Assembly (NCBI RefSeq): GCF_025642155.1
Contig: NZ_CP106798.1
Coordinates: 5,022,001 to 5,086,000, forward strand
DNA: 64,000 bases
Direction: 5' to 3'
Source: Streptomyces sp. HUAS 15-9
GTDB lineage: Bacteria > Actinomycetota > Actinomycetes > Streptomycetales > Streptomycetaceae
The number at the start of each line of letters is the position of its first letter. Position 1 is the stretch's first letter. Position numbers and translations under genes: made by a program. The notes below the pieces were generated by a model that made no database searches, was not told the origin of the DNA, and was given only the letters and a program-made list of their open reading frames with translations. Shown here one piece after another: positions 34,198 through 47,159 of this stretch.

Positions 34198-36698
34198 CCG
34201 TGACCACCAGCACTCCCACGGGAGGGGGAGAGGCGGCGGTCCCGCCGGAGGACCTCGTCACGCTGACGATCGACGGCATGGAGATCAGCGTGCCCAAGGG
34301 CACCCTGGTCATCCGGGCCTCCGAGCAGCTCGGCATCGAGATCCCCCGCTTCTGCGACCACCCCCTCCTCGACCCGGTCGGCGCCTGCCGCCAGTGCATC
34401 GTCGAAGTCGAGGGCCAGCGCAAGCCCATGGCGTCCTGCACGATCACATGTACGGACGGAATGGTGGTGAGGACTCAACTCACCTCGCAGGTCGCCGAGA
34501 AGGCGCAGCACGGTGTGATGGAGTTCCTCCTCATCAACCACCCGCTGGACTGCCCGGTCTGCGACAAGGGCGGCGAGTGCCCGCTGCAGAACCAGGCGAT
34601 GTCGCACGGCAACGCCGAATCCCGTTTCGACGGCCAGAAGCGGACGTACGAGAAGCCCGTCCCGATCTCCACCCAGGTGCTGCTCGACCGCGAGCGGTGC
34701 GTGCTGTGCGCCCGCTGCACCCGGTTCTCCAACCAGATCGCGGGCGACCCGATGATCGAGCTGCTGGAGCGGGGCGCGCTGCAGCAGGTCGGCACCGGCG
34801 AGGGCGACCCGTTCGAGTCGTACTTCTCCGGGAACACCATCCAGATCTGCCCGGTCGGCGCGCTGACGTCGGCGGCGTACCGCTTCCGCGCCCGCCCCTT
34901 CGACCTCGTCTCCTCGCCCTCCGTGTGCGAGCACTGCTCCGGCGGCTGCGCCACCCGCACCGACCACCGGCGCGGCAAGGTCATGCGGCGGCTCGCCGCC
35001 AACGACCCCGAGGTCAACGAGGAGTGGATGTGCGACAAGGGGCGCTTCGCGTTCCGGTACGCGCAGCTGAAGGACCGGCTGGACACGCCCCTGGTGCGCA
35101 ACGCCGAGGGTGAGCTCGAAGCGGCGTCCTGGCCGGAGGCGCTGCAGATCGCCGCGCAGGGACTGCTGGCCTCGCGCGGCAGGACCGGTGTCCTGACCGG
35201 CGGGCGGCTGACCGTCGAGGACGCCTACGCCTACAGCAAGTTCGCGCGCGTGGCCCTCGACACGAACGACATCGACTTCCGCGCGCGCGTGCACAGCGGC
35301 GAGGAGGCCGACTTCCTGGCCGCCCGGGTCGCCGGACACGGCCGCGACCTCGACGGTACGGGCGTCACGTACACCTCCCTGGAGAAGGCGCCCGCCGTCC
35401 TGCTCGTCGGGTTCGAGTCCGAGGAGGAGGCGCCCGGCGTCTTCCTGCGGCTGCGCAAGGCGTGGCGGGGACACAAGCAGAAGGTGTTCTCGCTGGCCAC
35501 GCACGCCACCCGGGGCCTGGAGAAGGCGGGCGGCACGCTGCTGCCGGCCGCTCCCGGCACCGAGACCGAGTGGCTGGACGCCCTCGCGAGCGGGGTCGGC
35601 CTGGAGGAGCCGGGGACGAAGGCGGCCGAGGCGCTGCGCGCCGAGGGCTCGGTGATCGTCGTCGGTGAGCGGCTGGCCGCGGTCGCCGGTGGCCTCACCG
35701 CCGCCGTACGGGCCGCTGCCGCGACCGGCGCCCAGCTGGTGTGGATCCCGCGCCGGGCCGGAGAGCGCGGCGCGATCGAGGCGGGCGCGCTGCCGTCGCT
35801 GCTGCCGGGCGGACGTCCGGCCACCGACCCCCGCGCGCGTGAGGAGGTCGCCGCGGCCTGGGGAGTCGCCGAACTCCCGCTCCGCTACGGCCGGGACACC
35901 GACCAGATCATCGAGGCCGCCGCGAGCGGTGAGCTCCAGGCGCTGCTGGTCGCCGGTGTGGAGGTCGCCGACCTGCCCGATCCTGCACGCGCGCGTGAGG
36001 CGCTGTCCGAGGTCGGCTTCGTGGTGTCGCTGGAGCAGCGGCCCGGCGAGGTCACCGAGCTCGCCGACGTCGTGTTCCCGGTCGCCGCGGTCGCCGAGAA
36101 GGCGGGCACCTTCCTCAACTGGGAGGGCCGGGCCCGCCTCTTCGAGGCAGCGCTCAAGCCCGACCAGATGACCCGCCGGCTGCCGCCGGCCGACGCGCGC
36201 GTCCTGCAGATGCTGGCCGACGCCATGGACGTCCACCTGGGGCTGCCGGACCTGCGCACCGCGCGCGCGGAGCTGGACCGGCTCGGCCCCTGGGACGGAC
36301 CGCGGGCCTCGGACCCGCTGGAGACGGGAGTCGCGCTGCCGCGTCCGGCCGCCGGAGAGGCCGTTCTCGCCGGGCACCGGCTGCTGCTCGACCAGGGCGT
36401 CCTCCAGGAGGGCGACGAGGCGCTCGCCGGAACCCGGCACGCGGCACGCGCGCGTCTGTCGGCGGCGACGGCCGCCGAGGCGGGTGTCGCGGACGGCGAC
36501 AGCCTGGTCGTGACCGGACCTTCGGGTGCGGTCGAACTCCCGCTGCAGATCACTGAGATGCCGGACCGCGTGGTCTGGCTCCCGCTGAACTCCGCGGGCG
36601 GAGGCGTCGCCTCCGACACCGGGGCGCTGCCCGGCGCCCTTGTCCGCATCGGTCCGGCGGCCACCGCCGGTGAGGCCCCCAAGGAGGTGGAGGGATGA
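34194..36698 (+). CDS. nuoG: NADH-quinone oxidoreductase subunit G
   Basis: This 834-residue peripheral-arm subunit has the N-terminal plant-ferredoxin-like domain ([15 protein letters not shown]), the His/Cys cluster region ([15 protein letters not shown]), two further cluster regions ([22 protein letters not shown]) and a long, partly degenerate molybdopterin-oxidoreductase-like C-terminus. The CEHCSGGC set matches the extra N7 cluster ligands found in some bacteria, including E. coli and Thermus. It is joined to its neighbours by 4-bp overlaps. Confidence 0.96.
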   Translation: MTVTTSTPTGGGEAAVPPEDLVTLTIDGMEISVPKGTLVIRASEQLGIEIPRFCDHPLLDPVGACRQCIVEVEGQRKPMASCTITCTDGMVVRTQLTSQVAEKAQHGVMEFLLINHPLDCPVCDKGGECPLQNQAMSHGNAESRFDGQKRTYEKPVPISTQVLLDRERCVLCARCTRFSNQIAGDPMIELLERGALQQVGTGEGDPFESYFSGNTIQICPVGALTSAAYRFRARPFDLVSSPSVCEHCSGGCATRTDHRRGKVMRRLAANDPEVNEEWMCDKGRFAFRYAQLKDRLDTPLVRNAEGELEAASWPEALQIAAQGLLASRGRTGVLTGGRLTVEDAYAYSKFARVALDTNDIDFRARVHSGEEADFLAARVAGHGRDLDGTGVTYTSLEKAPAVLLVGFESEEEAPGVFLRLRKAWRGHKQKVFSLATHATRGLEKAGGTLLPAAPGTETEWLDALASGVGLEEPGTKAAEALRAEGSVIVVGERLAAVAGGLTAAVRAAAATGAQLVWIPRRAGERGAIEAGALPSLLPGGRPATDPRAREEVAAAWGVAELPLRYGRDTDQIIEAAASGELQALLVAGVEVADLPDPARAREALSEVGFVVSLEQRPGEVTELADVVFPVAAVAEKAGTFLNWEGRARLFEAALKPDQMTRRLPPADARVLQMLADAMDVHLGLPDLRTARAELDRLGPWDGPRASDPLETGVALPRPAAGEAVLAGHRLLLDQGVLQEGDEALAGTRHAARARLSAATAAEAGVADGDSLVVTGPSGAVELPLQITEMPDRVVWLPLNSAGGGVASDTGALPGALVRIGPAATAGEAPKEVEG

Positions 36699-38095
36699 GC
36701 CCGTACCTCGCCGCTGAAGACCTCTCGATGTTCGGCCACGACCCCTGGTGGCTGGTCGTCGTCAAGGCCGTCTTCTGCTTCGCCTTCCTGATGGTGACCG
36801 TGCTGTTCTCCATCGTCTGGGAGCGCAAGGTCGTCGCCTGGATGCAGCTGCGCATCGGCCCCAACCGGCACGGCCCCTGGGGCATGCTCCAGTCGCTCGC
36901 CGACGGCGTCAAGCTGATGCTCAAGGAAGACCTCATCGTCAAGCGCGCGGACAAGGTGGTCTACATCCTCGCGCCGATCGTCGCGGCCATCCCGGCCTTC
37001 ATGGCGATCGCGGTGATCCCCTTCGGACCGGCCGACAACGAGATCTCGATCTTCGGTACGCGCACCACGATGCAGCTCACCGACCTGCCGATCGCGATGC
37101 TCTACATCCTCGCGGTCGCCTCGGTCGGCATCTACGGCATCGTGCTGGCGGGGTGGAGTTCCGGATCCACCTATCCGCTGCTCGGCGGCCTCCGCTCCTG
37201 CGCGCAGATGATCTCGTACGAGATCGCCATGGGCGCCGCGTTCGCCTCCGTGTTCCTCTACTCCGGGTCGATGTCGACGTCGACGATCGTCGCGCAGCAG
37301 CAGAACCGCTGGTACATCTTGCTGCTGCCGGTCTCCTTCGTCCTCTACATCGTCACGATGGTCGGCGAGACCAACCGCGCCCCCTTCGACATGCCGGAGT
37401 CCGAGGGCGACCTGGTCGGCGGCTTCAACACCGAGTACTCGTCGATCAAGTTCGCGCTGTTCATGCTCGCCGAGTACGTGAACATGGTGACGGTGTCGGC
37501 CGTGTCGACCACGCTCTTCCTCGGCGGCTGGCGGGCGCCCTGGCCGATCAGCGGCTTCTGGGAGGGCGCTAACCACGGCTGGTGGCCGATGCTCTGGTTC
37601 ACCATCAAGGTCCAGCTGCTGCTCTTCTTCTTCATCTGGCTGCGCGGCACGCTTCCCCGTGTCCGCTACGACCAGCTGATGAAGCTCGGCTGGAAGGTCC
37701 TCATCCCGGTCTCCGTGACCTGGCTGATGCTCGTAGCGACCATGCGGACCCTGCGCAACGAGCACTACGACTTCGCCGACATCGCGCTCTACGTCGGCGG
37801 TGGTGTCCTGACCCTGCTGCTCCTGACCTTCGTCGCCGACATGTTCCGCGAGAAGGCGAAGAAGGCCGAGGCGCCCGCCGCGGAGCAGGCCGGGTTCGAC
37901 CCGGCGGCCGGCGGATTCCCCGTACCGCCGCTGCCCGGACAGCAGCTGCCGCCTGTGGCCCGGCGCCGCCCGCGATGGGGGTCCCCCCGCGCGAGCGAAT
38001 TCGAGCGTGGGGGAGAGCGGGAGCTGATTGTCAGTGGTGGGTCGGACACTGTCAGTGACGGATCTTCGGATGGAAAGGAGGCGTCCGATGGCTGA
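36695..38095 (+). CDS. nuoH: NADH-quinone oxidoreductase subunit H
   Basis: This 466-residue membrane subunit has about eight to nine helices and connects the quinone site to the proton channels. Signatures are [19 protein letters not shown] and [20 protein letters not shown]. The family core ends near residue 395. The remaining ~70 residues are a cytosolic tail encoded partly by a GC-rich palindromic repeat (37976-38016). The 3' end overlaps nuoI by 8 bp. Confidence 0.96.
   Translation: MSPYLAAEDLSMFGHDPWWLVVVKAVFCFAFLMVTVLFSIVWERKVVAWMQLRIGPNRHGPWGMLQSLADGVKLMLKEDLIVKRADKVVYILAPIVAAIPAFMAIAVIPFGPADNEISIFGTRTTMQLTDLPIAMLYILAVASVGIYGIVLAGWSSGSTYPLLGGLRSCAQMISYEIAMGAAFASVFLYSGSMSTSTIVAQQQNRWYILLLPVSFVLYIVTMVGETNRAPFDMPESEGDLVGGFNTEYSSIKFALFMLAEYVNMVTVSAVSTTLFLGGWRAPWPISGFWEGANHGWWPMLWFTIKVQLLLFFFIWLRGTLPRVRYDQLMKLGWKVLIPVSVTWLMLVATMRTLRNEHYDFADIALYVGGGVLTLLLLTFVADMFREKAKKAEAPAAEQAGFDPAAGGFPVPPLPGQQLPPVARRRPRWGSPRASEFERGGERELIVSGGSDTVSDGSSDGKEASDG
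37976..38016. repeat. GC-rich palindromic repeat inside the nuoH 3' end
   Basis: GGGGG-T-CCCCC is followed by C6 ... CGAATTCG ... GTGGGGG, giving nested hairpins. It resembles the short palindromic elements scattered between genes in many Streptomyces chromosomes, but here it is translated in frame as part of the NuoH tail ([15 protein letters not shown]). No second copy was noticed in this window. Confidence 0.6.
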
Positions 38096-38690
38096 GGAGC
38101 CCAAAGAGACCAAGCCTGGTTTCCTGAACCCCGTGGCCGGCTTCGGCGTGACCTTCAAGGCCATGTTCAAGAAGCGGCTGACCGAGCAGTACCCGGAACA
38201 GAAGAAGACCACGGCTCCGCGGTTCCACGGACGGCACCAGCTCAACCGCCATCCGGACGGCCTGGAGAAGTGCATCGGCTGCGAGCTGTGCGCCTGGGCC
38301 TGCCCCGCCGACGCCATCTATGTGGAGGGCGCCGACAACACGGACGAGGAACGCTACTCGCCCGGCGAGCGGTACGGCCGCGTCTACCAGATCAACTACG
38401 CCCGCTGCATCCTGTGCGGACTGTGCATCGAGGCGTGCCCCACGCGCGCGCTGACGATGACCAACCAGTTCGAGCTGGCGGACTCCAGCCGCGCCAACCT
38501 CATCTACACCAAGGAGCAGCTGCTCGCCGGCCTCGACGAGAACATGGTCGACACGCCCCACGCGATCTTCCCGGGGATGGACGAGCAGGACTACTACCGG
38601 GGTCTTGTCACCGAGGCGGCGCCCGGGACGGTGCGTCAGGTCGCCGTCTCCAAGGGAGAGCAGCCGGAAGAACAGGGGGCCGACACATGA
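38088..38690 (+). CDS. nuoI: NADH-quinone oxidoreductase subunit I
   Basis: This 200-residue ferredoxin-type subunit carries clusters N6a and N6b: [12 protein letters not shown] and [12 protein letters not shown] are two full CxxCxxCxxxCP motifs. A perfect AAAGGAGG ribosome-binding site lies seven bases before the ATG, the strongest in the operon, which would allow independent ribosome entry despite the 8-bp overlap with nuoH. It overlaps nuoJ by 4 bp. Confidence 0.97.
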   Translation: MAEEPKETKPGFLNPVAGFGVTFKAMFKKRLTEQYPEQKKTTAPRFHGRHQLNRHPDGLEKCIGCELCAWACPADAIYVEGADNTDEERYSPGERYGRVYQINYARCILCGLCIEACPTRALTMTNQFELADSSRANLIYTKEQLLAGLDENMVDTPHAIFPGMDEQDYYRGLVTEAAPGTVRQVAVSKGEQPEEQGADT

Positions 38691-39529
38691 GCGCGCAGCT
38701 CGCCGCCTACACCACCTCCACCGGCGAGGCCTTCCAGTTCTGGGTCCTCGGCACCATCGCCGTGATCGGCGCCCTGTGCACCGTCTTCATGAAGAAGGCC
38801 GTGCACAGCGCGCTCTGCCTCGCCGGGACCATGATCGTCCTGGCGGTGTTCTACCTCGCCAACGGCGCCTACTTCCTGGGCGTCGTGCAGATCGTCGTCT
38901 ACACGGGCGCGATCATGATGCTCTTCCTGTTCGTGGTGATGCTCGTCGGTGTGACCGCGGCGGACTCACTGAAGGAGACCATCAAGGGTCAGCGCTGGCT
39001 GGCCCTCGCGTGTGGGGCCGGCTTCGGCATCCTGCTTCTCGCGGGCATCGGGAACGCCTCCCTGAAGGAGTTCGACGGCACCGGCAAGGCGAACGCGAAC
39101 GGCAATGTGGAGGGCCTCGCGGCCCTCATCTTCACCAAGTACGTGTTCGCCTTCGAAATCACCGGCGCCCTGCTCATCACGGCTGTCGTCGGCGCCATGG
39201 TGCTCACGCACCGCGAGCGCACCGAGCGGGCCAAGACACAGCGCGAGCTGTCCGAGCAGCGTGTCCGCGAGGGCAAGAACGTGCCGCCGCTGCCCGCCCC
39301 CGGTGTGTACGCCCGGCACAACGCCGTGGACATCGCGGGCCTGCTGCCCGACGGCACTCCCTCCGAGCTCACGGTCAGCAAGACGCTGCGCGAGCGTGGC
39401 CAGATCCGTGACGTGTCGACCGAGGCGCTCAACGACCTGCGGGCCCTGGAGCAGCGCGCCGAGGAACGGCTGGAGCGCACCGAGATCGAGCCGGCGAACT
39501 TCAAGCGGGCCGAGGAGGCGTCGAAGTGA
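38687..39529 (+). CDS. nuoJ: NADH-quinone oxidoreductase subunit J
   Basis: This 280-residue membrane subunit has five helices, with the conserved [20 protein letters not shown] region in helix 3. After about residue 180 comes a long charged cytosolic extension ([20 protein letters not shown] and onward), typical of actinobacterial NuoJ but absent from E. coli. It overlaps both nuoI and nuoK by 4 bp. Confidence 0.95.
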   Translation: MSAQLAAYTTSTGEAFQFWVLGTIAVIGALCTVFMKKAVHSALCLAGTMIVLAVFYLANGAYFLGVVQIVVYTGAIMMLFLFVVMLVGVTAADSLKETIKGQRWLALACGAGFGILLLAGIGNASLKEFDGTGKANANGNVEGLAALIFTKYVFAFEITGALLITAVVGAMVLTHRERTERAKTQRELSEQRVREGKNVPPLPAPGVYARHNAVDIAGLLPDGTPSELTVSKTLRERGQIRDVSTEALNDLRALEQRAEERLERTEIEPANFKRAEEASK

Positions 39530-39825
39530 ACCCCGTCAACTACCTCTATCTGTCCGCCCTGTTGTTCACGATCGGCGCCACCGGCGTGCTGATCAGACGC
39601 AACGCGATCGTCGTGTTCATGTGCATCGAGCTGATGCTCAACGCCTGCAACCTCGCGTTCGTCGTCTTCTCCCGGATGCACGGCAATCTCGACGGTCAGA
39701 TCATCGCCTTCTTCACGATGGTCGTCGCCGCCGCGGAGGTCGTGGTCGGGCTCGCGATCATCGTGTCGCTGTTCCGTACCCGCCACTCGGCCTCGGTCGA
39801 CGACGCCAGCCTGATGAAGCTGTAG
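39526..39825 (+). CDS. nuoK: NADH-quinone oxidoreductase subunit K
   Basis: This 99-residue antiporter-like MnhC-type subunit has three helices. [16 protein letters not shown] carries the essential membrane Glu, and a second Glu sits in helix 3 ([16 protein letters not shown]). Its length is the family norm. The GTG start overlaps the nuoJ stop. Confidence 0.96.
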   Translation: MNPVNYLYLSALLFTIGATGVLIRRNAIVVFMCIELMLNACNLAFVVFSRMHGNLDGQIIAFFTMVVAAAEVVVGLAIIVSLFRTRHSASVDDASLMKL

Positions 39826-39839
39826 GGGGTCGCTGAATC

Positions 39840-41735
39840 GTGGAGAACCTGATTGCGCTGCTGATCGCGGCGCCCCTGCTCGGAGCGGCCGTCCTGCTGG
39901 TCGGTGGCCGGCGGCTTGACGCCGTCGGCCAATGGATCGGCACGCTCCTGTCCTTCACCTCCTTCGCGTTCGGCGTGATCCTGTTCGCCGATCTGCTGGG
40001 CAAGGGCGCCGAGCACCGCACACTCACCCAGCACCTGTGGACGTGGATCTCCGTCGGCAGCTTCCAGGCGGACGTCACCTTCCGCCTCGACCAGCTGTCG
40101 ATGACGTTCGTCCTGCTGATCACCGGTGTGGGCTCGCTGATCCACCTGTACTCGGTCGGGTACATGGAGCACGACGAGCGCCGCCGCCGCTTCTTCGGCT
40201 ATCTGAACCTGTTCCTCGCGGCGATGCTGCTGCTCGTCCTCGCCGACAACTACCTGCTGCTCTACGTCGGCTGGGAGGGCGTCGGTCTCGCCTCGTACCT
40301 GCTGATCGGCTTCTGGCAGCACAAGCCGAGTGCCGCGACGGCCGCGAAGAAGGCCTTCCTGGTCAACCGTGTCGGCGACATGGGCCTGTCGATCGCGATC
40401 ATGCTGATGTTCACGACGTTCGGGTCCTTCGCCTTCGGGCCGGTCTTCAGTCACGTCGGAGACGCCTCCGAGGGCAAGCTCACGGCCATCGGCCTGATGC
40501 TGCTGCTCGCCGCCTGCGGCAAGTCCGCCCAGGTGCCGCTGCAGTCCTGGCTCGGGGACGCGATGGAGGGCCCGACCCCGGTCTCGGCCCTCATCCACGC
40601 CGCGACGATGGTGACCGCGGGCGTCTACCTGATCGTCCGCTCCGCCACGATCTTCAACGCCGCCCCCGACGCGCAGCTCGCGGTCACCGTGGTCGGCGCG
40701 GTCACGCTCCTGTTCGGTGCGATCGTCGGTTGCGCGAAGGACGACATCAAGAAGGCGCTGGCCGGCTCGACCATGTCGCAGATCGGCTACATGGTGCTGG
40801 CCGCGGGCCTCGGTCCCATCGGCTACGTCTTCGCGATCATGCACCTGGTGACGCACGGCTTCTTCAAGGCCGGGCTGTTCCTCGGCGCCGGTTCGGTCAT
40901 GCACGGCATGAACGACGAGGTCGACATGAGGAAGTACGGCGGCCTGCGCAAGTACATGCCGGTCACCTTCGTCACCTTCGGCCTCGGCTACCTGGCCATC
41001 ATCGGCTTCCCGTTCCTGTCCGGCTTCTACTCCAAGGACGCGATCATCGAGGCGGCCTTCGCCAAGGGCGGCACCCAGGGCTGGATCCTGGGCAGCGTGG
41101 CCCTGCTGGGCGCGGCCATCACCGCGTTCTACATGACGCGCGTGATGCTGATGACGTTCTTCGGCGAGCAGCGCTGGCAGCCCGACGAGAACGGCCACGA
41201 GCCGCACCCGCACGAGTCGCCGAAGGTCATGACGATCCCGATGATCGTGCTGGCCGTCGGCTCGGTCTTCGGCGGTTTCTACTTCCACCTCGGCGACCGC
41301 TTCCTGCACTGGCTGGAGCCGGTCACCGGACACAGCGAGGGGAACTCGCCGGTCAGCGCCATGACGGTCACCGCTGCCACCCTGGTGTGCCTGGTCGTCG
41401 GTGTCGGCATCGCCTACGCGCAGTACGGCCGCAGGCCCGTTCCTGCTGTCGCCCCGCGCGGGTCGCTGCTCACCCGGGCCGCCCGGCGCGACCTGCTCCA
41501 GGACGACTTCAACCATGTCGTCCTGGTGCGCGGCGGCGAGCACCTCACCCGCTCCCTGGTGTACGTCGACCACACCCTGGTCGACGGGGTCGTCAACGGC
41601 ACGGCGGCCGGTTTCGGCGGCCTGTCGGGGCGGCTGCGCAAGGTCCAGAACGGCTTCGCGCGGTCCTACGCGGTCTCGATGTTCGGCGGTGCGGCACTCC
41701 TGGTCGCCGCGACCCTGCTGATGAGGGCGGTCTGA
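39840..41735 (+). CDS. nuoL: NADH-quinone oxidoreductase subunit L
   Basis: This 631-residue proton-pumping antiporter-like subunit has the Glu/Lys pair region [16 protein letters not shown] and the helix-7/8 signature [16 protein letters not shown]. The C-terminal lateral helix and last membrane helix end at LMRAV. It starts at a GTG 14 bp after nuoK with only a weak upstream GGGG. nuoM follows five bases later. Confidence 0.97.
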   Translation: MENLIALLIAAPLLGAAVLLVGGRRLDAVGQWIGTLLSFTSFAFGVILFADLLGKGAEHRTLTQHLWTWISVGSFQADVTFRLDQLSMTFVLLITGVGSLIHLYSVGYMEHDERRRRFFGYLNLFLAAMLLLVLADNYLLLYVGWEGVGLASYLLIGFWQHKPSAATAAKKAFLVNRVGDMGLSIAIMLMFTTFGSFAFGPVFSHVGDASEGKLTAIGLMLLLAACGKSAQVPLQSWLGDAMEGPTPVSALIHAATMVTAGVYLIVRSATIFNAAPDAQLAVTVVGAVTLLFGAIVGCAKDDIKKALAGSTMSQIGYMVLAAGLGPIGYVFAIMHLVTHGFFKAGLFLGAGSVMHGMNDEVDMRKYGGLRKYMPVTFVTFGLGYLAIIGFPFLSGFYSKDAIIEAAFAKGGTQGWILGSVALLGAAITAFYMTRVMLMTFFGEQRWQPDENGHEPHPHESPKVMTIPMIVLAVGSVFGGFYFHLGDRFLHWLEPVTGHSEGNSPVSAMTVTAATLVCLVVGVGIAYAQYGRRPVPAVAPRGSLLTRAARRDLLQDDFNHVVLVRGGEHLTRSLVYVDHTLVDGVVNGTAAGFGGLSGRLRKVQNGFARSYAVSMFGGAALLVAATLLMRAV

Positions 41736-41740
41736 TACCG

Positions 41741-43312
41741 ATGTCCTTTCCTCTGCTGACAGCGACGGCGGCGCTCCCGGCCGTCGGGGCGGTCGCCACG
41801 GCCGCCGTACCGGCCGCGCGGCGCACCGCCGCCAAGTGGCTGGCATTGCTGGTCTCGCTCGCCACCCTCGCCCTCGCGATCGTCGTCCTGGTCCGCTTCG
41901 ACCCGGACGGCGCCCGCTTCCAGCTCACCGAATCCCATGCCTGGATCAAGGACTTCGGGGTGAGGTACGAGCTGGGGGTGGACGGCATCGGGGTCGCCCT
42001 CGTCGCGCTGACCGCCCTGCTGATCCCGTTCATCGTCCTCGCGGGCTGGCACGACGCGGACCCGCTGGAGACCGGAAGCCGCCGCTGGCGGCCGACGCAG
42101 GGCTTCTTCGCGATGATCCTGGCCGTCGAGGCGATGGTGATCATCTCGTTCGAGGCCACCGACGTCTTCCTCTTCTACATCTTCTTCGAAGCCATGCTCA
42201 TCCCGATGTACTTCCTCATCGGCGGCTTCGGGGACCGTGCCCATGAGCACGGCGAGGAGGTGGCCTCGACCCAGCGGTCGTACGCGGCCGTGAAGTTCCT
42301 GCTGTACAACCTGGCCGGCGGTCTGATCATGCTGGCCGCGGTGATCGGGCTGTACGTGGTCGCCGGGAACTTCAGCCTCCCGGAGATCGCGCAGGCGCGG
42401 GCCAACGGCTCGCTGCACATGGCGACCAACACCGAACGCTGGCTGTTCCTGGGCTTCTTCTTCGCCTTCGCGGTGAAGGCGCCCCTGTGGCCGCTGCACA
42501 CCTGGCTGCCCAACGCCATGGGGGAGGCCACCGCTCCGGTCGCCGTCCTCATCACGGCGGTCATCGACAAGGTGGGCACCTTCGCGATGCTCCGCTTCTG
42601 CCTCCAGCTGTTCCCGGAGGCGAGCAAGTGGGCGACACCCGCGATCCTCGTACTGGCGCTGATCAGCATCCTCTACGGGGCACTGCTCGCGGTCGGTCAG
42701 CGGGACATCAAGCGGCTGGTGGCGTACGCGTCGATCTCGCACTTCGGCTTCATCATCATGGGCATCTTCGCGATGACCACCCAGGGCCAGTCCGGTGCCA
42801 CGCTCTACATGGTCAACCACGGGCTCTCCACGGCCGCGCTGCTGTTGGTCGCCGGATTCCTGATCTCCCGGCGCGGCTCGCGGCTCATCGCCGACTACGG
42901 CGGAGTGCAGAAGGTCGCTCCGGTGCTCGCCGGCACGTTCCTGATCGGCGGCCTCGCGACGCTGTCCCTGCCGGGGCTGGCGCCGTTCGTGAGCGAGTTC
43001 CTGGTCCTGGTCGGCACCTTCACGCGGTACCCGGTGATCGGCATCATCGCCACCTTCGGCATCGTCCTCGCGGCCCTGTACACCCTCGTCCTCTACCAGC
43101 GGACGATGACGGGCCCGGTGAAGCCGGCGGTCTCCGCGATGCCCGACCTCCGGGTACGTGAACTCCTGGTCGTGGGCCCGCTGGTGGTGCTGCTGATCTT
43201 CCTGGGCGTCTACCCGAAGCCCGTTACCGACATCGTCAACCCGGCGGTCAAGCAGACCCTGTCGGACGTACACAAGACCGACCCCAAGCCCGAGGTGGAG
43301 GCCGCCAAGTGA
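41741..43312 (+). CDS. nuoM: NADH-quinone oxidoreductase subunit M
   Basis: This 523-residue antiporter-like pump subunit has FFEAMLIPMYFLIGGFG with the conserved Glu, FAVKAPLWPLHTWLPNAMGE with the channel Lys, and ASISHFGFIIMGIF. The ATG at 41741 is five bases from the nuoL stop; its stop overlaps the nuoN GTG. Confidence 0.97.
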   Translation: MSFPLLTATAALPAVGAVATAAVPAARRTAAKWLALLVSLATLALAIVVLVRFDPDGARFQLTESHAWIKDFGVRYELGVDGIGVALVALTALLIPFIVLAGWHDADPLETGSRRWRPTQGFFAMILAVEAMVIISFEATDVFLFYIFFEAMLIPMYFLIGGFGDRAHEHGEEVASTQRSYAAVKFLLYNLAGGLIMLAAVIGLYVVAGNFSLPEIAQARANGSLHMATNTERWLFLGFFFAFAVKAPLWPLHTWLPNAMGEATAPVAVLITAVIDKVGTFAMLRFCLQLFPEASKWATPAILVLALISILYGALLAVGQRDIKRLVAYASISHFGFIIMGIFAMTTQGQSGATLYMVNHGLSTAALLLVAGFLISRRGSRLIADYGGVQKVAPVLAGTFLIGGLATLSLPGLAPFVSEFLVLVGTFTRYPVIGIIATFGIVLAALYTLVLYQRTMTGPVKPAVSAMPDLRVRELLVVGPLVVLLIFLGVYPKPVTDIVNPAVKQTLSDVHKTDPKPEVEAAK

Positions 43313-44958
43313 GCGCAGCAGCCGTCCACAGCCTGTGGACAACCGCGGCCGAACCGATCGCGAAGATCGAGACGCCGAAGATCGAATACGGTCAATTGTC
43401 GCCCACCCTGATCGTCGTCGGCGCGGCCGTCGTCGGGGTGCTCATCGAGGCGTTCGTACCGCGCAAGTCCCGGTACTACGCCCAGGTGTTCGTGTCCGTC
43501 GTCGCGCTGTGCGCCGCCTTCGCGGCGGTCGTCGCGCTCGCGGCCGACGGATACGGCACGACCAAGGCGCACATCGCCGCCATGGGGGCGATCGCGGTCG
43601 ACGGGCCGTCCCTGTTCCTGCAGGGCACGATCCTGCTGACCGCTCTGGTGGCGCTGTTCACCTTCGCAGAACGGCGCCTGGACCCGGCGGCGCACGGCAA
43701 CCGGGTCGACTCGTTCGCGGCGCAGGCCGCGTCCGTGCCGGGCAGCGACAGCGAGAAGGCGGCGGTCAAGGCGGGCTTCACCACCACAGAGGTCTTCCCG
43801 CTCCTCCTCTTCGCCGTCTCCGGCATGCTGGTGTTCCCCTCGGCCAACGACCTGCTGACGCTGTTCGTGGCCCTGGAGGTCTTCTCCCTCCCGCTGTACC
43901 TGATGTGCGCGCTGGCCCGCCGCAAGCGGCTGATGTCGCAGGAGGCCGCGGTCAAGTACTTCCTGCTCGGCGCGTTCGCCTCGGCGTTCACGCTGTTCGG
44001 CATCGCGCTGCTGTACGGCTACGCGGGCTCGGTGTCGTACGCGACGATCTCGCAGGTCGTGGACGGCACCATCACTAATGTCGACCCGGCGCTCGCCAAC
44101 ACCATGGGCAACGACGCGCTGCTGCTGATCGGTACCGGCCTGGTGGTGATGGGCCTGCTGTTCAAGGTGGGCGCGGTGCCGTTCCACATGTGGACGCCCG
44201 ACGTCTACCAGGGCGCCCCGACCCCCGTGACCGGCTTCATGGCGGCGGCGACGAAGGTCGCGGCGTTCGGCGCGCTGCTGCGGCTGCTGTACGTCGTCCT
44301 GCCCGGTCTGCGCTGGGACTGGCGGCCGGTCATGTGGGCCGTCGCCGTCCTGACCATGCTGGGCGGTGCGATCGTCGCGATCACCCAGACCGACATCAAG
44401 CGGCTGCTGGCCTACTCGTCGATCGCGCACGCGGGATTCATCCTCGCGGGTGTCATCGCGACCTCGAAGAACGGCGTCTCGTCCGTCCTCTTCTACCTGG
44501 CCGCGTACTCCTTCGTGACGATCGGCGCGTTCGCGGTGGTCACCCTGGTGCGCGACGCGGGCGGCGAGGCGACGCACCTGTCGAAGTGGGCCGGTCTCGG
44601 CCGGCGCTCGCCACTGGTCGCGGCCGTGTTCGCGGTGTTCCTGCTGGCCTTCGCCGGTATCCCGCTGACCTCGGGCTTCGCCGGTAAGTTCGCGGTGTTC
44701 AAGGCGGCGGCGGAGGGCGGGGCCGCGCCGCTCGTCGTGATCGGTGTGATCTCCTCGGCGATCGCGGCGTTCTTCTACATCCGCGTGATCGTGCTGATGT
44801 TCTTCAGCGAGCCGAGGCCGGAGGGGCCGACGGTCGCCGTGCCGTCGCCGCTCACCATGGCGGCGATCGGCATGGGCGTGGCGGTGACCCTGGTCCTCGG
44901 TGTGGCACCGCAGTACTTCCTGAACCTGGCGAGCCAGGCGAGCGTGTTCGTGCGCTGA
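43309..44958 (+). CDS. nuoN: NADH-quinone oxidoreductase subunit N
   Basis: This 549-residue third antiporter-like subunit closes the operon. LFVALEVFSLPLYLMCALAR, FKVGAVPFHMWTPDVYQGAP and AYSSIAHAGFILAGVI are the family motifs. The region around residues 115-155 (a soluble insert with SEKAAVKAGF) enlarges it over the E. coli protein. A strong hairpin follows 19 bp downstream. Confidence 0.97.
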   Translation: MSAAAVHSLWTTAAEPIAKIETPKIEYGQLSPTLIVVGAAVVGVLIEAFVPRKSRYYAQVFVSVVALCAAFAAVVALAADGYGTTKAHIAAMGAIAVDGPSLFLQGTILLTALVALFTFAERRLDPAAHGNRVDSFAAQAASVPGSDSEKAAVKAGFTTTEVFPLLLFAVSGMLVFPSANDLLTLFVALEVFSLPLYLMCALARRKRLMSQEAAVKYFLLGAFASAFTLFGIALLYGYAGSVSYATISQVVDGTITNVDPALANTMGNDALLLIGTGLVVMGLLFKVGAVPFHMWTPDVYQGAPTPVTGFMAAATKVAAFGALLRLLYVVLPGLRWDWRPVMWAVAVLTMLGGAIVAITQTDIKRLLAYSSIAHAGFILAGVIATSKNGVSSVLFYLAAYSFVTIGAFAVVTLVRDAGGEATHLSKWAGLGRRSPLVAAVFAVFLLAFAGIPLTSGFAGKFAVFKAAAEGGAAPLVVIGVISSAIAAFFYIRVIVLMFFSEPRPEGPTVAVPSPLTMAAIGMGVAVTLVLGVAPQYFLNLASQASVFVR

Positions 44959-44977
44959 GCCGCCCCGGTCGGAACAG

Positions 44978-45015
44978 GAACGGCCCGGCACCCCCTCACG
45001 GGTGCCGGGCCGTTC
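44978..45015 (+). terminator. Strong terminator of the nuo operon
   Basis: GAACGGCCCGGCACCC and GGGTGCCGGGCCGTTC form a perfect 16-bp stem with a six-base loop, 19 bp after the nuoN stop. No T-tract follows. Confidence 0.9.
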
Positions 45016-45155
45016 GCCGCGCGCCGCGGTCACCTCGTGCAACGAGCCGACCACACGACGGAGCGGACGGAAACCTGTGGATAACTCCGGTGCTGTCGGT
45101 GCGGAGCCCTATCGTTGAGGCAGTGGTCGACGGACGACGTACGGGGGACACGACG

Positions 45156-47153
<1,998 letters not shown>

Positions 47154-47159
47154 CTCGGA

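Noticed and set aside
34011..36440. Long open frame on the minus strand opposite nuoG
   Set aside because: It is a GC-skew artefact. The plus-strand frame encodes complete NuoG with all cluster ligands; the antisense translation is Arg/Gly/Leu-rich with no family match.
39696..43342. Long antisense open frames opposite nuoL, nuoM and nuoN
   Set aside because: They mirror the strong third-position GC bias of the nuo genes and have low-complexity translations rich in Asp, Arg, Gln and Gly.
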